Shown here: piece by piece, positions 54,056 through 63,946 of the stretch | Position numbering within the stretch: the first letter of the stretch is position 1 | Layout of the letters: every line of letters begins with the position of its first letter | Assembly: GCA_026706455.1 (NCBI GenBank) | Contig: JAPOYS010000129.1 | Coordinates: forward strand, 24,425-88,424 | DNA: 64,000 nucleotides | Source of the DNA: Chloroflexota bacterium | Lineage (GTDB): Bacteria; Chloroflexota; Anaerolineae; Aggregatilineales; Phototrophicaceae | Direction: 5' to 3' | Position numbers and translations under genes: made by a program | The notes under the pieces: model-generated | What the model saw: only the letters and a program-made list of their open reading frames with translations | What the model was told of the DNA's origin: nothing | Databases searched by the model: none

Positions 54056-57000
54056 TGGAACCCATCAACTGGCCGATCGTCGCATCAAGCCGATCTAACT
54101 CGTGTTGGCATTCTTGGCTGGACAAAGCCACAGTCTGATTGCCGCGGATGTAATGAATATATGCCTGCGGCAAGCGCGCTAGACCAAACTTCTGCCGTAC
54201 TGCCGCCGCGTATATGCCCATCTGCAGGTGAAATCGTCTGGCATGCCAACTGTGACTGCCGTCTAGCACGTCGCTTGTTTTGTAGTCGATGATAGCCCAT
54301 GAGCCGTCCGCGCGCTGCAGCAGGACATCCAGCACGCCGTGCACAACGCGCTCGCCCAGCCGGAACATGAATGGCAATTCCGCGTAGAGCGGGCGATCGG
54401 CGGCGCGGGCGCTCGCTATCATGCGATAAACCTCGCTTTCCGAAAACGAGGCGAGCAATTCGCGCGCTTCGTCGGCCGCCCAGCGCAGAGCCTGCGCATC
54501 CGTCAATCCCTGCTCCCATGCGATGGCGGCGATCATTTCGTCGCTCGCGCCGCTGGCCGGGTCGAAGTTCGAGTAGCGCAAAATCTCGTGGGCGATCCGC
54601 CCAATTGTTCGCGGCGATGGCGGACCCAGCGCCTCCCCGCTGTCCGCATCAGCTTCGGCGCGCCCGCTGAATGCGCCGGCCTGAAAACGGCGCCCGAGCT
54701 CATCGCGCTCCTCGACTGAGCCGTGACGGTAGACGCCCAATTCCACCAGTTGCGTGACTGTGATATGGCTTGGCTTTGGCGCCTCGAATGGCGGCAGCGG
54801 TTGCAAGAGCGGCGGCGACAGCGGCGGATAGTCGTCGGCTCCTAGGGCCGAATCCCAGAGGCTCCCGTCGTTTTCGGCGAATCTGTAGATTTCACCGGCG
54901 GATAGCGGTGATGACGGCGTGATTATGCGAATATCGTGGCATGCGAATCGGCGCAGCTGCCCGCGCTCGCCCGTTCCCGGCTGGATCTCGCCAAGATTGA
55001 GGGCGGTCACAATCATGTTCAACCAGCCGCGCGCCGTCCAATTGCCTTGCCTTTTCCGCTTTAGGGAACCGCTGATGAAGAGATAATCCTGCGCTCGCGT
55101 CGCCGCAACATAGAGCAGGCGCTTGCGCTCCGCTGCTTCCTTCTGCGCCTGCAGCTTCAAAGCGCGTCGGTGGGCGTAGCCATTTACGTATTCCTGCGTT
55201 TCGTCGTTGTAAACGCGGCAGCTAAGCCCCGTCTCAGGATCGGCGAGCAGGGTTGGCGCGCCCCCGGCGCCGCGCTCCCAGGACGCGTCAGCCAGGATGA
55301 CCATGGGAAACTCCAAACCCTTGCTGGCGTGAACGGTCATCAGCCGCAGGTTGTCGCCCGTCTGCAGCAGGGCTTCGCCTTCGCGCGCTTCCCGCGATGA
55401 AAGATCCGCCAGATAACGGGAGAATTTACCCAAGGTGATCCTGCCGCTGACATCGGCCAGCTGCAGCAGCTTCTCTACATTTCCGCGTCGGCGGGCGCCA
55501 TCGGGCAAGCCGGTCAGGATGGCCAGATAGTTTGTCTTCGTGAGCGCCCGTCGAATCAACTCGGAGATTGTCACCGTGCCGGCTAGCCGACGCAGTTCGT
55601 TTAGGGTTTGCCTGGCATGCTGGATAAGCGGCCGATCTGCGGTCCGTATCGCCGGAAGCGCCCTCTCGTCAGCCGCTTCCAATGCTTGCCAAAGCGGCAA
55701 GGGTTCAGCATCGGCGCCATCGTCTTCCGCTAGGGCGCGCAGGGCGAAGAGCAAGTCATCGCTGAAGCAGAACATGGGCGAGCGCAATGCCGTCGCCAGG
55801 GACAGGCTGTCGGCTGCATTGTGCAGAAAGCGCAGCAAATCGAGCATATCCCAGACTTCCTGCCGGTCGTAGTAGCCGCGCCCGGCGACCGTCAGATAGG
55901 GAATCCCCTGCGCCTTGAAGACGTCTTCATACAGCGTCAGCTTGCTCGTCGACTGAAATAAGACTGCGATATCGCCATACTTTATGGCGCGGGTCAGTTT
56001 TTCGTCCTTGTCATACACCGGTCGTTTACCCTCGATCAAGCGCTTGATATGCCGCGCGATTTCATAAGCTTCCCAGCGGCGCATATCGTCGGCGGAAGGC
56101 GCTTGGCTCTCGCCCGAGCCGCCAAGCGCATGATCGTCGGGATCGTCGTCGGCGGGCGGCGCGAGCAACTGCAATTCAATCGCGGGCATGGATGGCGGCT
56201 TTTCGCGATTGGCGCTCATTGACTGGTCGAAGGCGACTTCGAAACTTGGGGCATTGTGGCTGTCGTCGCTGCGCAGGATTTTCTCGAAGAGCGCGTTCAA
56301 TTGCTGAACGAGCGGGCGATGCGCGCGAAAAGATCTAGAAAGCGGCAGCTCGCAGCCTGTTTCGAGCGTCGAGATCTGGTCGCGTACGCGATTGAAAACG
56401 CTGACATCCGCGCCGCGGAATTGATAAATGCTCTGCTTGGGATCGCCGACGAGGAAGAGCGAGCCGCCACGCCGCAGGTCGGCCAGCGAACGGATGATTT
56501 TCCATTGCGCCGCATTGCTGTCTTGAAACTCATCGACCAGCAGGTGCTTGAATTCGACGCCGCGGTATCGGTTTTGGACGGCTGGATCCTCTAACAGTTG
56601 CGCTGTTCGTTGCTCCAGGTCATCGAAGTCCAGTTGGGCGCGCGCTCGTTTCCGCTCGCGATATTTCGTTCTCACAAGCTGCACGAGCTCGTGCCAGAGC
56701 GGAAGAAGGCCGGCTGTCGCGCGGTCAAGCGTCGAGGGCGGTTCGCCAACCGACTGCAGCGCGGCATCGATTTGAAGGCGCAATTGGCGCAGGCAGTGCG
56801 CGGCGCGCGCTTTTGCTTCAGCCCCACCCCAGGCACTTGCCGAGCCTATGTTGCCAACAGCGCCATTTTTGTAGCATTCCTCCAATAACTGAACGACGGA
56901 CACAGCATTGTCGAACCCGGAAATGTCGCCAAGATAGCGCTTGTATTGCTCGTATAGCGCTCCGAGCCGGTCGCGACCTGGAACGTCTGGCAGAGTTTCA

Positions 57001-57647
57001 AACTCCCGAAATTCATCGCCGTTCAGAAGTTCGTGACGCGCGCGCAGCACATCGTCGCGCCAGCCCTGTTCCCATGTCTGAAATACCGCGTCAGCGTCAG
57101 TCGGCGGGGGCGGGTATTGCGAATTGATCAAGCCCGCCTGTTTGAGGGCGCGCTCAATCATAAAACCGTCGTACTCAGCGAACAGACTCGATAGCGGCGC
57201 TTCAAGCGTCGCCAGCACATCGTCGACCGTGTCGTCGAGGAGGATGGCGGCTTCGTTTTCGTCCAGCACCTCAAACATCGGATCGACGCTGGCTTGCGCA
57301 GCGTTCGCTCGCAGAATGTCCGCGCAGAGGCCGTGAATCGTGTCGATGCGCGCTCGATCAAGCTGCGCCAGATGACGCGCCCAAGGATCGCCATCGGGCA
57401 GCTTCAGGCGCCGCTCCAATTCTTCCCGCAGGCGATGGCGCATCTCGTAAGCCGCTTCCCGCGTGAAGGTAATCGCAACGATGGAATAGATGCGCCACTC
57501 GCGGTTGTCATGCAGCAGTTGCAGGAAGCGTTCGATGAGGACACGCGTCTTGCCCGTGCCCGCGCCCGCCACCACAAGCAGATTCTTGTCGCTGATGTGG
57601 ATGGCATCGCATTGTTCGCCGGTCGGCTGCACGACGATTTCCCTCAT
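54042..57647 (-). CDS. addA: AddA-like ATP-dependent helicase/nuclease subunit A
   Basis: This UvrD-family helicase with a C-terminal nuclease processes double-strand breaks. The protein of about 1,201 residues has Walker A in VVAGAGTGKTRVLIERFL, motif II LLVDEFQDSNAAQWKII, motif III FLVGDPKQSIYQFRGAD, motif V LRLMTVHASKGLEFPMVIL and motif VI LYVAATRAQDYLFISG. The PD-(D/E)XK nuclease is at the C-terminus: GVLDVLLQ then WAIIDYKTSDV. ATG 57647 is preferred; the longer frame to 57701 overlaps the AddB gene. Together with the AddB-like gene 5 bp upstream it forms an AddAB-type pair. Confidence 0.9.
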   Translation of the reverse strand: MREIVVQPTGEQCDAIHISDKNLLVVAGAGTGKTRVLIERFLQLLHDNREWRIYSIVAITFTREAAYEMRHRLREELERRLKLPDGDPWARHLAQLDRARIDTIHGLCADILRANAAQASVDPMFEVLDENEAAILLDDTVDDVLATLEAPLSSLFAEYDGFMIERALKQAGLINSQYPPPPTDADAVFQTWEQGWRDDVLRARHELLNGDEFREFETLPDVPGRDRLGALYEQYKRYLGDISGFDNAVSVVQLLEECYKNGAVGNIGSASAWGGAEAKARAAHCLRQLRLQIDAALQSVGEPPSTLDRATAGLLPLWHELVQLVRTKYRERKRARAQLDFDDLEQRTAQLLEDPAVQNRYRGVEFKHLLVDEFQDSNAAQWKIIRSLADLRRGGSLFLVGDPKQSIYQFRGADVSVFNRVRDQISTLETGCELPLSRSFRAHRPLVQQLNALFEKILRSDDSHNAPSFEVAFDQSMSANREKPPSMPAIELQLLAPPADDDPDDHALGGSGESQAPSADDMRRWEAYEIARHIKRLIEGKRPVYDKDEKLTRAIKYGDIAVLFQSTSKLTLYEDVFKAQGIPYLTVAGRGYYDRQEVWDMLDLLRFLHNAADSLSLATALRSPMFCFSDDLLFALRALAEDDGADAEPLPLWQALEAADERALPAIRTADRPLIQHARQTLNELRRLAGTVTISELIRRALTKTNYLAILTGLPDGARRRGNVEKLLQLADVSGRITLGKFSRYLADLSSREAREGEALLQTGDNLRLMTVHASKGLEFPMVILADASWERGAGGAPTLLADPETGLSCRVYNDETQEYVNGYAHRRALKLQAQKEAAERKRLLYVAATRAQDYLFISGSLKRKRQGNWTARGWLNMIVTALNLGEIQPGTGERGQLRRFACHDIRIITPSSPLSAGEIYRFAENDGSLWDSALGADDYPPLSPPLLQPLPPFEAPKPSHITVTQLVELGVYRHGSVEERDELGRRFQAGAFSGRAEADADSGEALGPPSPRTIGRIAHEILRYSNFDPASGASDEMIAAIAWEQGLTDAQALRWAADEARELLASFSESEVYRMIASARAADRPLYAELPFMFRLGERVVHGVLDVLLQRADGSWAIIDYKTSDVLDGSHSWHARRFHLQMGIYAAAVRQKFGLARLPQAYIHYIRGNQTVALSSQECQHELDRLDATIGQLMGSNAQA

Positions 57648-57652
57648 CGCTA

Positions 57653-60600
57653 TCAAGCCCGCGGCAGCGTCTTGTGCCGGTTGGTGACGCGCTGGCGGCA
57701 AAAACGGGCGTATTCACAGTAGCTCACGCATTTGCCCGCCTCGAGTTTGCTGGCCTGCGCGGGGAACTGTCCCAGCCGACCCTGTTGTACATTGCGAGCG
57801 ATGTGCAGCCGAGCCGCTTCCAGAGCCGCCTTATCGTCTTCGCCATCGGCGGAATAGACGCCGGTTGGTTTCAGATTGCGCAGGCGCCAGAACAAGCCGC
57901 CGGTCAAGCGCGCTTCGCTTTGGCTGTGCCTTTCCGCCCAGTCCATTGCCTGCGCGTAGATGAACATCTGAAAGTCGCGGCCGATTTCCATTTGGCGCCG
58001 GCTGATAGCGCCGCTCCCCGTTTTGTAATCGACGAGGACCAAATCATCATCCGCCCAATCGATACGATCGATTTTGCCGGATACGCGCAGCGCCGCCATA
58101 TCGCCGGGCATCTCGATTCGGGCGTCGTCGAAGCGCCGCTCCAGCATCCTCACTTGACGCCGTTCGCCGAAGCGACCGAGCGGGCTATCGTCCGAAAAGT
58201 CCAACTGGATGAGGGCGGCCAAGCGCTTGCGCAGCAGCTTGGCTTCTTCGTCCCAAGTCGCGCCCGCCCGAAAGCCGAAGTCTTGCGGCGCGTCCCGCAG
58301 CATGGCCGGCGCCAACTCATCGAATATGGAAAGCGCCGCTTCCTGGTTGCCCTCATGTATTTCGAGGCTGCTTATTCTGATTCGACGATAGGTCGCTTCC
58401 AGGATGCTGTGAACCAGTTGACCCAGCTGCAAGGCGTCGATGCCGGCTTCCGGCTCTTCGACCGCATCCAGCTTCAGGATGCGCTTGGCGAAAAAGCGAA
58501 AGCCGCAAAGTCCGTAGTCCTTCAGCTGCGTGGCGCTCCAGACGCGCTCGCTCCCGAGCTGACGCGCAACGGCGCCAAGCAGGAGCGGATGCGAAAGGAC
58601 GCCGCTGTATTGATCGAACGGCGAAAAAGAAAGACGTCCGCGCTCTACTCGACGACCCGCAACGACGCGCCGCCACTGAGCGGCATATTCCGCTTGCCGC
58701 CCAATCCAGGCGCGCATCCGCAGCGCGGTAGCCACCCTAGCCGGGTCGCTCGCGTTCAGTTGATCGGCGACAGCCAACAGCAGCTCCTCGCCATTGGCGG
58801 CGTCCTGCGGGTTTAGGACCGAGCCAAGCGGCCGTGTCACAACAGGCTGATTGGGAAAGACTCGCGTCACTGCGCGCCAAAGATGACTTTCAAGCCAGAC
58901 CTTGCCGCCTTGAAAGGTCGGGCGCGACAAAATCAGCGACTCCCTCGGCAGGCTGATTAACTCATAAAACAAGCCTTGATCATCATTGCGCTCGGATTGC
59001 GTCGCCAGCGGAAGGCCGCGCGCCTTGAGGCTTTCGCGCTCTGAATCGAGAAATAGCGGCTCTTCCGATATCTCAGCGGGAAAGAGGCTTTCAGCCAGCC
59101 CGAGTATGTATACATGATTGTGGGGCAAACCACGCGCTGCGGCCGCGGTCGTCACCAGAATCTGCCCGGCGCGCGCGCTGCGGCCGGCGTCGATGGTAGC
59201 AGCCTGCAAAGCCTGCGCGAGATCCGAATAGAAGCGATTCCACTCCGTCTCGGGAGGGGTCCCGAAGGTCGCGCGCAGCACATCGTCGCTCGACAGAAGT
59301 TGACGCAGAACGCGCAGTAGGCTCAACAGCGCATTGACATCGCGCCGCCGGTCGGAGTCGAGGTCATCTTCAATGCTGCGGGCGCGCTCGAAAATGCGCA
59401 GCGAGAAGTCATTCACGGCTTTGCGCGATTCGGGAATCGGGCGGCCAGACCGCGAATCGGCGCCGATCAAGCGCTCAAGCCACTGGATATAGGTGAGGGC
59501 ATCGGCGCGCTCCGGCGGCCTAACAGCCTGGAAGAAAGCGGTCAGCCGCGCAGCCAACTCATCGATCTGCGCCCTTGTCATTAGCGTGGGCTGCCGGTCA
59601 TCGCCCTCCGCTTCGGCCAGTTGCCCGCCGAGCTCGAGGACTTCCAGCCAAGCCGCGAGGTCGCCGCCGAGGAAGCGCTGCTCGGCGCTGCGCCTGTCGA
59701 GCAGGTTTATCATTTCCGCGCTCATGCCCGCGTCAATATACGGCGAACGCAGGACTTCCAGCAGGTCGCGCCGGCGGAAATCGGGCGCGAGCGCCAGCAA
59801 GTCAATGACTGCGGCAATTGCAGGCACGGTATGGAGGGCGCGCTCCTGGTGCAGGCAGAGGGGCAGTTCGTATTCGTCGCGTCCACTGTCGAAATAAGGC
59901 GCGTAAAGATTCCAATCGCGAAGCGCTATCAGAATATCGTCCGGTCGAACACCGGCGAGCAGTTGGCGCTTGATCGCGCGCAGAACGCTTTTGGTTTCCT
60001 CGGCCGGGTTGGGCAGGGCTAACAGGTGAATGGCCTCACTGCTTGACGCCGGCGGCTCGTCGCGGAAGATCGTTCGGCCGAGATGATCTAAATCCTTATG
60101 GCGTTCGCCGGGCGCGCGCCCGATGGTCTGATGCTCAAGGCGCAAACCCGCGCCGCCAAAGGCGCTCTGCAGTCGCTCGCGAGCCAGAGCGCTGCGTTGC
60201 GGCAACGAGTTGGCGCTCGCCTCCGGCACATCCGTCAGCGTGATATGAAGGTCTTCGATCGCGCGCGCAAGCTCGGCGAGCATTTGCGCCTGGACGAGCG
60301 TAAACTGGTCATAGCCATCGACCAGCAGCAGGTCGACCTCGAGGGCAATATCGCGCCGCTCGCGCAGTGTCGCCAAGGCCAGCCAGCCTTCGCCCTCCAC
60401 ATCGGCCAATCCGCTGTCTGTGAGCAAGTCTTGATAGCGGCGGTATATCCTGGCGATCTCGCGCTCTTTTTTGCCGTCTGCCGCAGCGGCGAAGCGCTCG
60501 ACCTCTACTCTCGCCTGCTTCAATTCGTCAATCAGCGCGGCCAAGATTGTGATGAAGCCGCGGGTATCGGCGATGCGGCGGAAGTACCCGAGCTGACCCT

Positions 60601-60922
60601 CAGCCAACATCTGCGCCAGCAATCGACGCAGCAGCGCGCCGCGCGCAATGCCGTCCAGCCGCCTGACGGGCGCGCCCGCCATCTTGAGCAGGCGCGCGTT
60701 AAGCGTATAAAAGTTGAAGAATTCGATATTGAAGAAGGGGGAATCGGTCTCGTCCCCCTCGATCAGTCGCTGCCGAATGCTGAGCGCCTGCCGGCGGGTC
60801 GCCGTCAGCACCCATATTCGCGGCAATCCGTCAGGCCCTCTTCATATGAAATCGCGCAAGAGCGCCAGGGCGCGCTCAGTCTTTCCGACACCGAAGGGCG
60901 CCAAATGCAGGATCTGCGCCAA
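57653..60922 (-). pseudogene. addB: AddB-like helicase/nuclease subunit B with in-frame TGA at codon 27
   Basis: Two parts of one frame make this gene. From TTG 60922 (AGGAG 6 nt upstream) it reads MAQILHLAPFGVGKTERALA then LLRDFI and stops at TGA (60842-60844). The same frame resumes with RGPDG, LPRIWVLTATRRQ and about 1,050 more residues to 57653. The first 26 residues hold the Walker-A-like APFGVGKT, so the stop cuts it from the rest. The C-terminal nuclease (SGKIDRID ... LVLVDYKTG) and the Fe-S cysteines (GLCGF and CVSYCEYARFC) are intact. Restart at TTG 60826 is possible but would lack the Walker A segment. CGA to TGA is the simplest explanation. Confidence 0.85.
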
Positions 60923-60931
60923 GCGATTCTC

Positions 60932-61672
60932 CTAGCGATAGAGCAGGTTCACGACCTGCTGAACGGTCGCCGCGTCCAAGCGGCTCTGAGCGAAATAGCT
61001 GTCTTGCAGGCTGTGAATGAGTCGGCTGGCGTAGACCGCCGGGACGGCCGGCTCCTTTAAACTGAACACAACATCGGGCGCGTCGCGCAGAAAAACGACG
61101 GCGGCGTAGACGGGCACGGACCTCAGTTGAAAGTCGTTCAAGTATTCTTTCAGCTTCAAGGCGTCATTTACAGCGTCACGCGTGGGATTCCAACGGAGCG
61201 GGCGCCAGCTCCCCCTACGCGCGCGCCGCAGCCATTGCCCCTTCTCGTTGTAAAACTCGCCTTTGCGCCGCGTGATCCGCAGCACTAGAACACCGTGTTG
61301 GCTCACGAGCGCCGCGTCAATATAGCCGATCGAGCGCTTGCTGATATTGCGTATGTAGACGAAACGGCGGTCGAGCTCGGTGGCGAGACGCTCGCCAAGC
61401 TGCCAAGCGAGGGCGTTGTCCGTCTTCCAGGTGACCGCGCGCAGCGCCATGAGCAGGGAGACGCCGGCGAGGCCCGCCCCGAGCGACAGCATCGCCTTGC
61501 GCGTAAAGTCGTAGATTGCATAGCCGCGATTAAAGGGCACGACGAGGCTGAAGACGTGCAAGGCAATCCCCGTCACAGCCAGCGCCGCGCCCAATAGGAA
61601 GACGGCCGCGGCGGCCAGCAGGAAATCGCGCGAACGTCGGTTCAGCCGGCGCGTGGGGGCGACATTCTGCAT
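60932..61672 (-). CDS. NERD-domain (nuclease-related) membrane protein
   Basis: The 246-residue product has two N-terminal membrane helices (RDFLLAAAAVFLLGAALAV; AMLSLGAGLAGVSLLMAL), then a NERD-like region: LAWQLGERLATELDRRFVYI, IGYIDAALVSQHGVLVLRI, KGEFYNEKGQWLRR and DALKLKEYL. This family is related to nucleases and sits near DNA-processing genes. ATG 61672 is chosen because the longer frame upstream overlaps the divergent kinase leader. Its TAG stop overlaps the AGGAG ribosome site of the AddB-like gene (TAGGAG), so the three genes form one operon. Confidence 0.72.
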   Translation of the reverse strand: MQNVAPTRRLNRRSRDFLLAAAAVFLLGAALAVTGIALHVFSLVVPFNRGYAIYDFTRKAMLSLGAGLAGVSLLMALRAVTWKTDNALAWQLGERLATELDRRFVYIRNISKRSIGYIDAALVSQHGVLVLRITRRKGEFYNEKGQWLRRARRGSWRPLRWNPTRDAVNDALKLKEYLNDFQLRSVPVYAAVVFLRDAPDVVFSLKEPAVPAVYASRLIHSLQDSYFAQSRLDAATVQQVVNLLYR

Positions 61673-61783
61673 CGCTGACAAATTGCCTGCTTTGCTTGCT
61701 TGACACTTACCTATGATGATAGCCCATCTCTTGCGGCTTGCAATCTGCGCTGTCCTTCGAGCGCGGGCGTTTCGGACCTTGAC

Positions 61784-61789
61784 TATAAT
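61784..61789 (+). promoter_or_regulatory. -10 box (TATAAT) for the kinase-like gene
   Basis: A perfect TATAAT at 61784-61789 lies in the gap between the divergent NERD and kinase-like genes. No good -35 is visible. It predicts transcription near 61796. Confidence 0.45.
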
Positions 61790-61889
61790 CAAGCGGTAGA
61801 GCGGCAAGGGTTGCCGCCTCTGTTTGACTGAGGCGGCTCGACGCCAAATAGCGCTTGTATTTGACCTGGCGCGCCGCTGTGGGATCGCG

Positions 61890-63179
61890 ATGAATAACGT
61901 GCCGCGTGAAGCGAATGACGAGGTGAACGCCAACCTTGGTGATGTTCACCGCTTCGGCCGGGCGAGCGAATCGCTCTTTCGGCGTTTGTATCGCGGGCTG
62001 AGCCAGCGGCAGCAGCTCGAAACTGAACTGGGGCGACAGCGCGAAATCGCTCAGCGCCAGACCACGGAAAGCGCCACGCTGCGGCGGCGAGTGCAACGAT
62101 TGGAAAGTGAAAGCCGGCAGCGCCGTACTGAATTGGAGCATCTAACGCGTGTATTCAGCAGCCTGGATGAAGGCATCATCGTACAGGATGTGAACGGCAA
62201 AGTGACGATGATGAATCAGGCGGCGCAGGATATGCTGGGCGGGAAGCGCGCCTTTTGGGATAGCGCGCTCGGCACGCTCTTCGAGCAGTACCGCGATGTA
62301 AGGGATGCGGCGGCCGAATTGACGCCCTTGGGCGAATCGGTCGAGTTGCCGCTGAACAACCGCGTCGCGCGCGCGCAGTTGATCGCCATCGGCGACGAGT
62401 CGAATCGGCGCATTGGCACCGTGGTCATTCTGCGCGATGTGACCTATGACGCGCTGGCTGAGCGTCTGAAAGACGGTTTTGTGGCGCATATCGCGCGCGA
62501 CCTGGAAAAGCCTGTCGGCGTGATCAAACTGGCGAGCGAATTGCTGAGCGCGCTGCCGGAAGATTCCGCGGTCAACCAGCGGCTGCTGGAGAAGCTGCTG
62601 CGCAATGTTGACCTTCTTGATCAGCTCGCGCTCGAATTGGTCGATATCTCACGTCTTCGCGCCGGCGTCTTCGATGTCAGACGGGCGCCGGTTTCTGTCG
62701 AGACCGCGATCTGGTCGGTGGTCAATGGCATTGATGCCGAAGTCAAAAGCCGCGGCATTGATCTACTGGTGATGACGCGCGGCTTGCGCGGCGTGCAAGT
62801 CCGCGGCGATGATACGCGTTTGCAGTGGGCGCTGGGCCACCTGATTCGCAATGGCGCCGTCTACAACCGGGAAGGCGGTTATGTGGCGGTGGCGGCGCGC
62901 GTGGAGCCACGCGACGCCAAGCCCTACGCGCTCATCAGCGTCAGCGACAATGGTTTTGGCATCGGGCAAGAAGATCTGCCGCATGTTTTCGATCGCTTCT
63001 ATCGCGGCAGAGCCAGCGAAGGAGCAGCCCAGCCGCCGGGCTTGGGCCAGGGCTTGTACGTATCGCGCGCGATCTGCCAAGCGCATGGCGGCTTTCTGGA
63101 CGTGCAGAGTCAGTTGAAGGTGGGTAGCATATTCACAATGGGGATTCCAGTGCCGCCGCAGGCCGCCAACGCCGCCTAG
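61890..63179 (+). CDS. Histidine-kinase-like protein with a degenerate H-box
   Basis: The product from ATG 61890 is 429 residues. It has a coiled-coil N-terminus (REIAQRQTTESATLRRRVQR), a PAS domain (about 85-190; LDEGIIVQDVNGKVTMMNQAAQ), a DHp-like helix pair and a HATPase domain with N, G1 and G2 boxes (NGAVYNREGG, VSDNGFGIG, GLGQGLYVSRAI). The H-box reads FVAHIARDLEKPV, so the phospho-accepting His of SHELRTP is Arg (codon CGC 62496-62498). The ATP-binding part looks intact. No receiver gene is adjacent. TTG 61824 would add 22 residues; ATG is preferred. Confidence 0.82.
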   Translation: MNNVPREANDEVNANLGDVHRFGRASESLFRRLYRGLSQRQQLETELGRQREIAQRQTTESATLRRRVQRLESESRQRRTELEHLTRVFSSLDEGIIVQDVNGKVTMMNQAAQDMLGGKRAFWDSALGTLFEQYRDVRDAAAELTPLGESVELPLNNRVARAQLIAIGDESNRRIGTVVILRDVTYDALAERLKDGFVAHIARDLEKPVGVIKLASELLSALPEDSAVNQRLLEKLLRNVDLLDQLALELVDISRLRAGVFDVRRAPVSVETAIWSVVNGIDAEVKSRGIDLLVMTRGLRGVQVRGDDTRLQWALGHLIRNGAVYNREGGYVAVAARVEPRDAKPYALISVSDNGFGIGQEDLPHVFDRFYRGRASEGAAQPPGLGQGLYVSRAICQAHGGFLDVQSQLKVGSIFTMGIPVPPQAANAA

Positions 63180-63256
63180 CTTTCCCGCGTACGCCGAAGG
63201 CCAAGGACGCGGACTGGATCGCCCGCTCGTTGGCAGCGCTCCTTGGAAGCCGGCCC

Positions 63257-63754
63257 ATGCCTTATTTGATCGACGGTCACAATCTCATCGCCAGCCTGCC
63301 GGGCAGCAGCCTTGATGACCCCGACGATGAGGCAAAACTGGTTATCAGGCTGCGCGGCTTTGTCGCGCGCCGCCGGAATCAATGCACCGTAGTTTTTGAC
63401 GGCGGCCTGCCGGGCGGATTTTCGGCGATGTCGAATAAGTCGGTCAAAGTAATCTTCGCCGCCGACCAGCGCAGCAGCGCCGATCGGGTCATCCAAAGGC
63501 GGATTCGCCGGACGCCTGATCCAGCCAATTGGACACTCGTCTCGTCCGACAATGAGCTGCGGCAAGTTGCAAGCAGCCGAGGCATGCGGCAAATGAAATC
63601 AGCCGAATTCGCGCGCCTCATGCAGTCGGGCGGGAGCGATCTAGCCGAGCCAGGCGAAGAGATCAACCCCGTAATCCCGGATGATGAACTTGACCACTGG
63701 CTCCGCGTCTTCGGCGCCGACGGGGAAGGCGAGCCAGATGACGAAAACTCGTGA
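63257..63754 (+). CDS. NYN-domain protein (YacP-like ribonuclease family)
   Basis: The 165-residue product begins MPYLIDGHNLIASLPGSS, the usual start of a NYN (PIN-like) domain. It continues with DDPDDEAKLVIRLRGFVARR, CTVVFDGGLPGG, a SADRVIQRRI segment with the conserved Asp, and TLVSSDNELRQVASSRG. These match YacP/NYN-type proteins, some of which cleave RNA. Acidic residues expected at the metal site are present. ATG 63257 is preferred over the frame start at 63230 because GGAAGCC precedes it. The role is inferred from the fold. Confidence 0.85.
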   Translation: MPYLIDGHNLIASLPGSSLDDPDDEAKLVIRLRGFVARRRNQCTVVFDGGLPGGFSAMSNKSVKVIFAADQRSSADRVIQRRIRRTPDPANWTLVSSDNELRQVASSRGMRQMKSAEFARLMQSGGSDLAEPGEEINPVIPDDELDHWLRVFGADGEGEPDDENS

Positions 63755-63861
63755 CGGCTAATGGCGCAGGCGACGCGGTGTCGAGCGCGGCGCCGCCACT
63801 TTCGGCGCTAGATTTCGGCTTTACGCGCGTGCCCATTCTGGAGTAATATGATGAGGGCATT

Positions 63862-63935
63862 CGGGGCGTGGCGCAGCCCGGTAGCGCGCACGGTTTGGGT
63901 CCGTGAGGTCCCCGGTTCGAATCCGGGCGCCCCGA
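63862..63935 (+). tRNA. tRNA-Pro (anticodon UGG)
   Basis: A 74-nt cloverleaf: acceptor CGGGGCG/CGCCCCG, anticodon stem CACGG/CCGTG around loop TTTGGGT (anticodon UGG), T arm CCCGG-TTCGAAT-CCGGG and discriminator A. CCA is not encoded. Confidence 0.95.
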
Positions 63936-63946
63936 CTTGAAACAGC

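Noticed and set aside
60842-60844. TGA read as selenocysteine in the AddB-like gene
   Set aside because: No AddB family member is known to need Sec at this site, the codon falls in a charged segment after the Walker A helix, and no SECIS-like hairpin is evident. A CGA to TGA change is simpler.
61674-61933. Longer N-terminus of the NERD gene
   Set aside because: Residues before ATG 61672 are Arg-rich without a domain, and this part covers the divergent promoter region.
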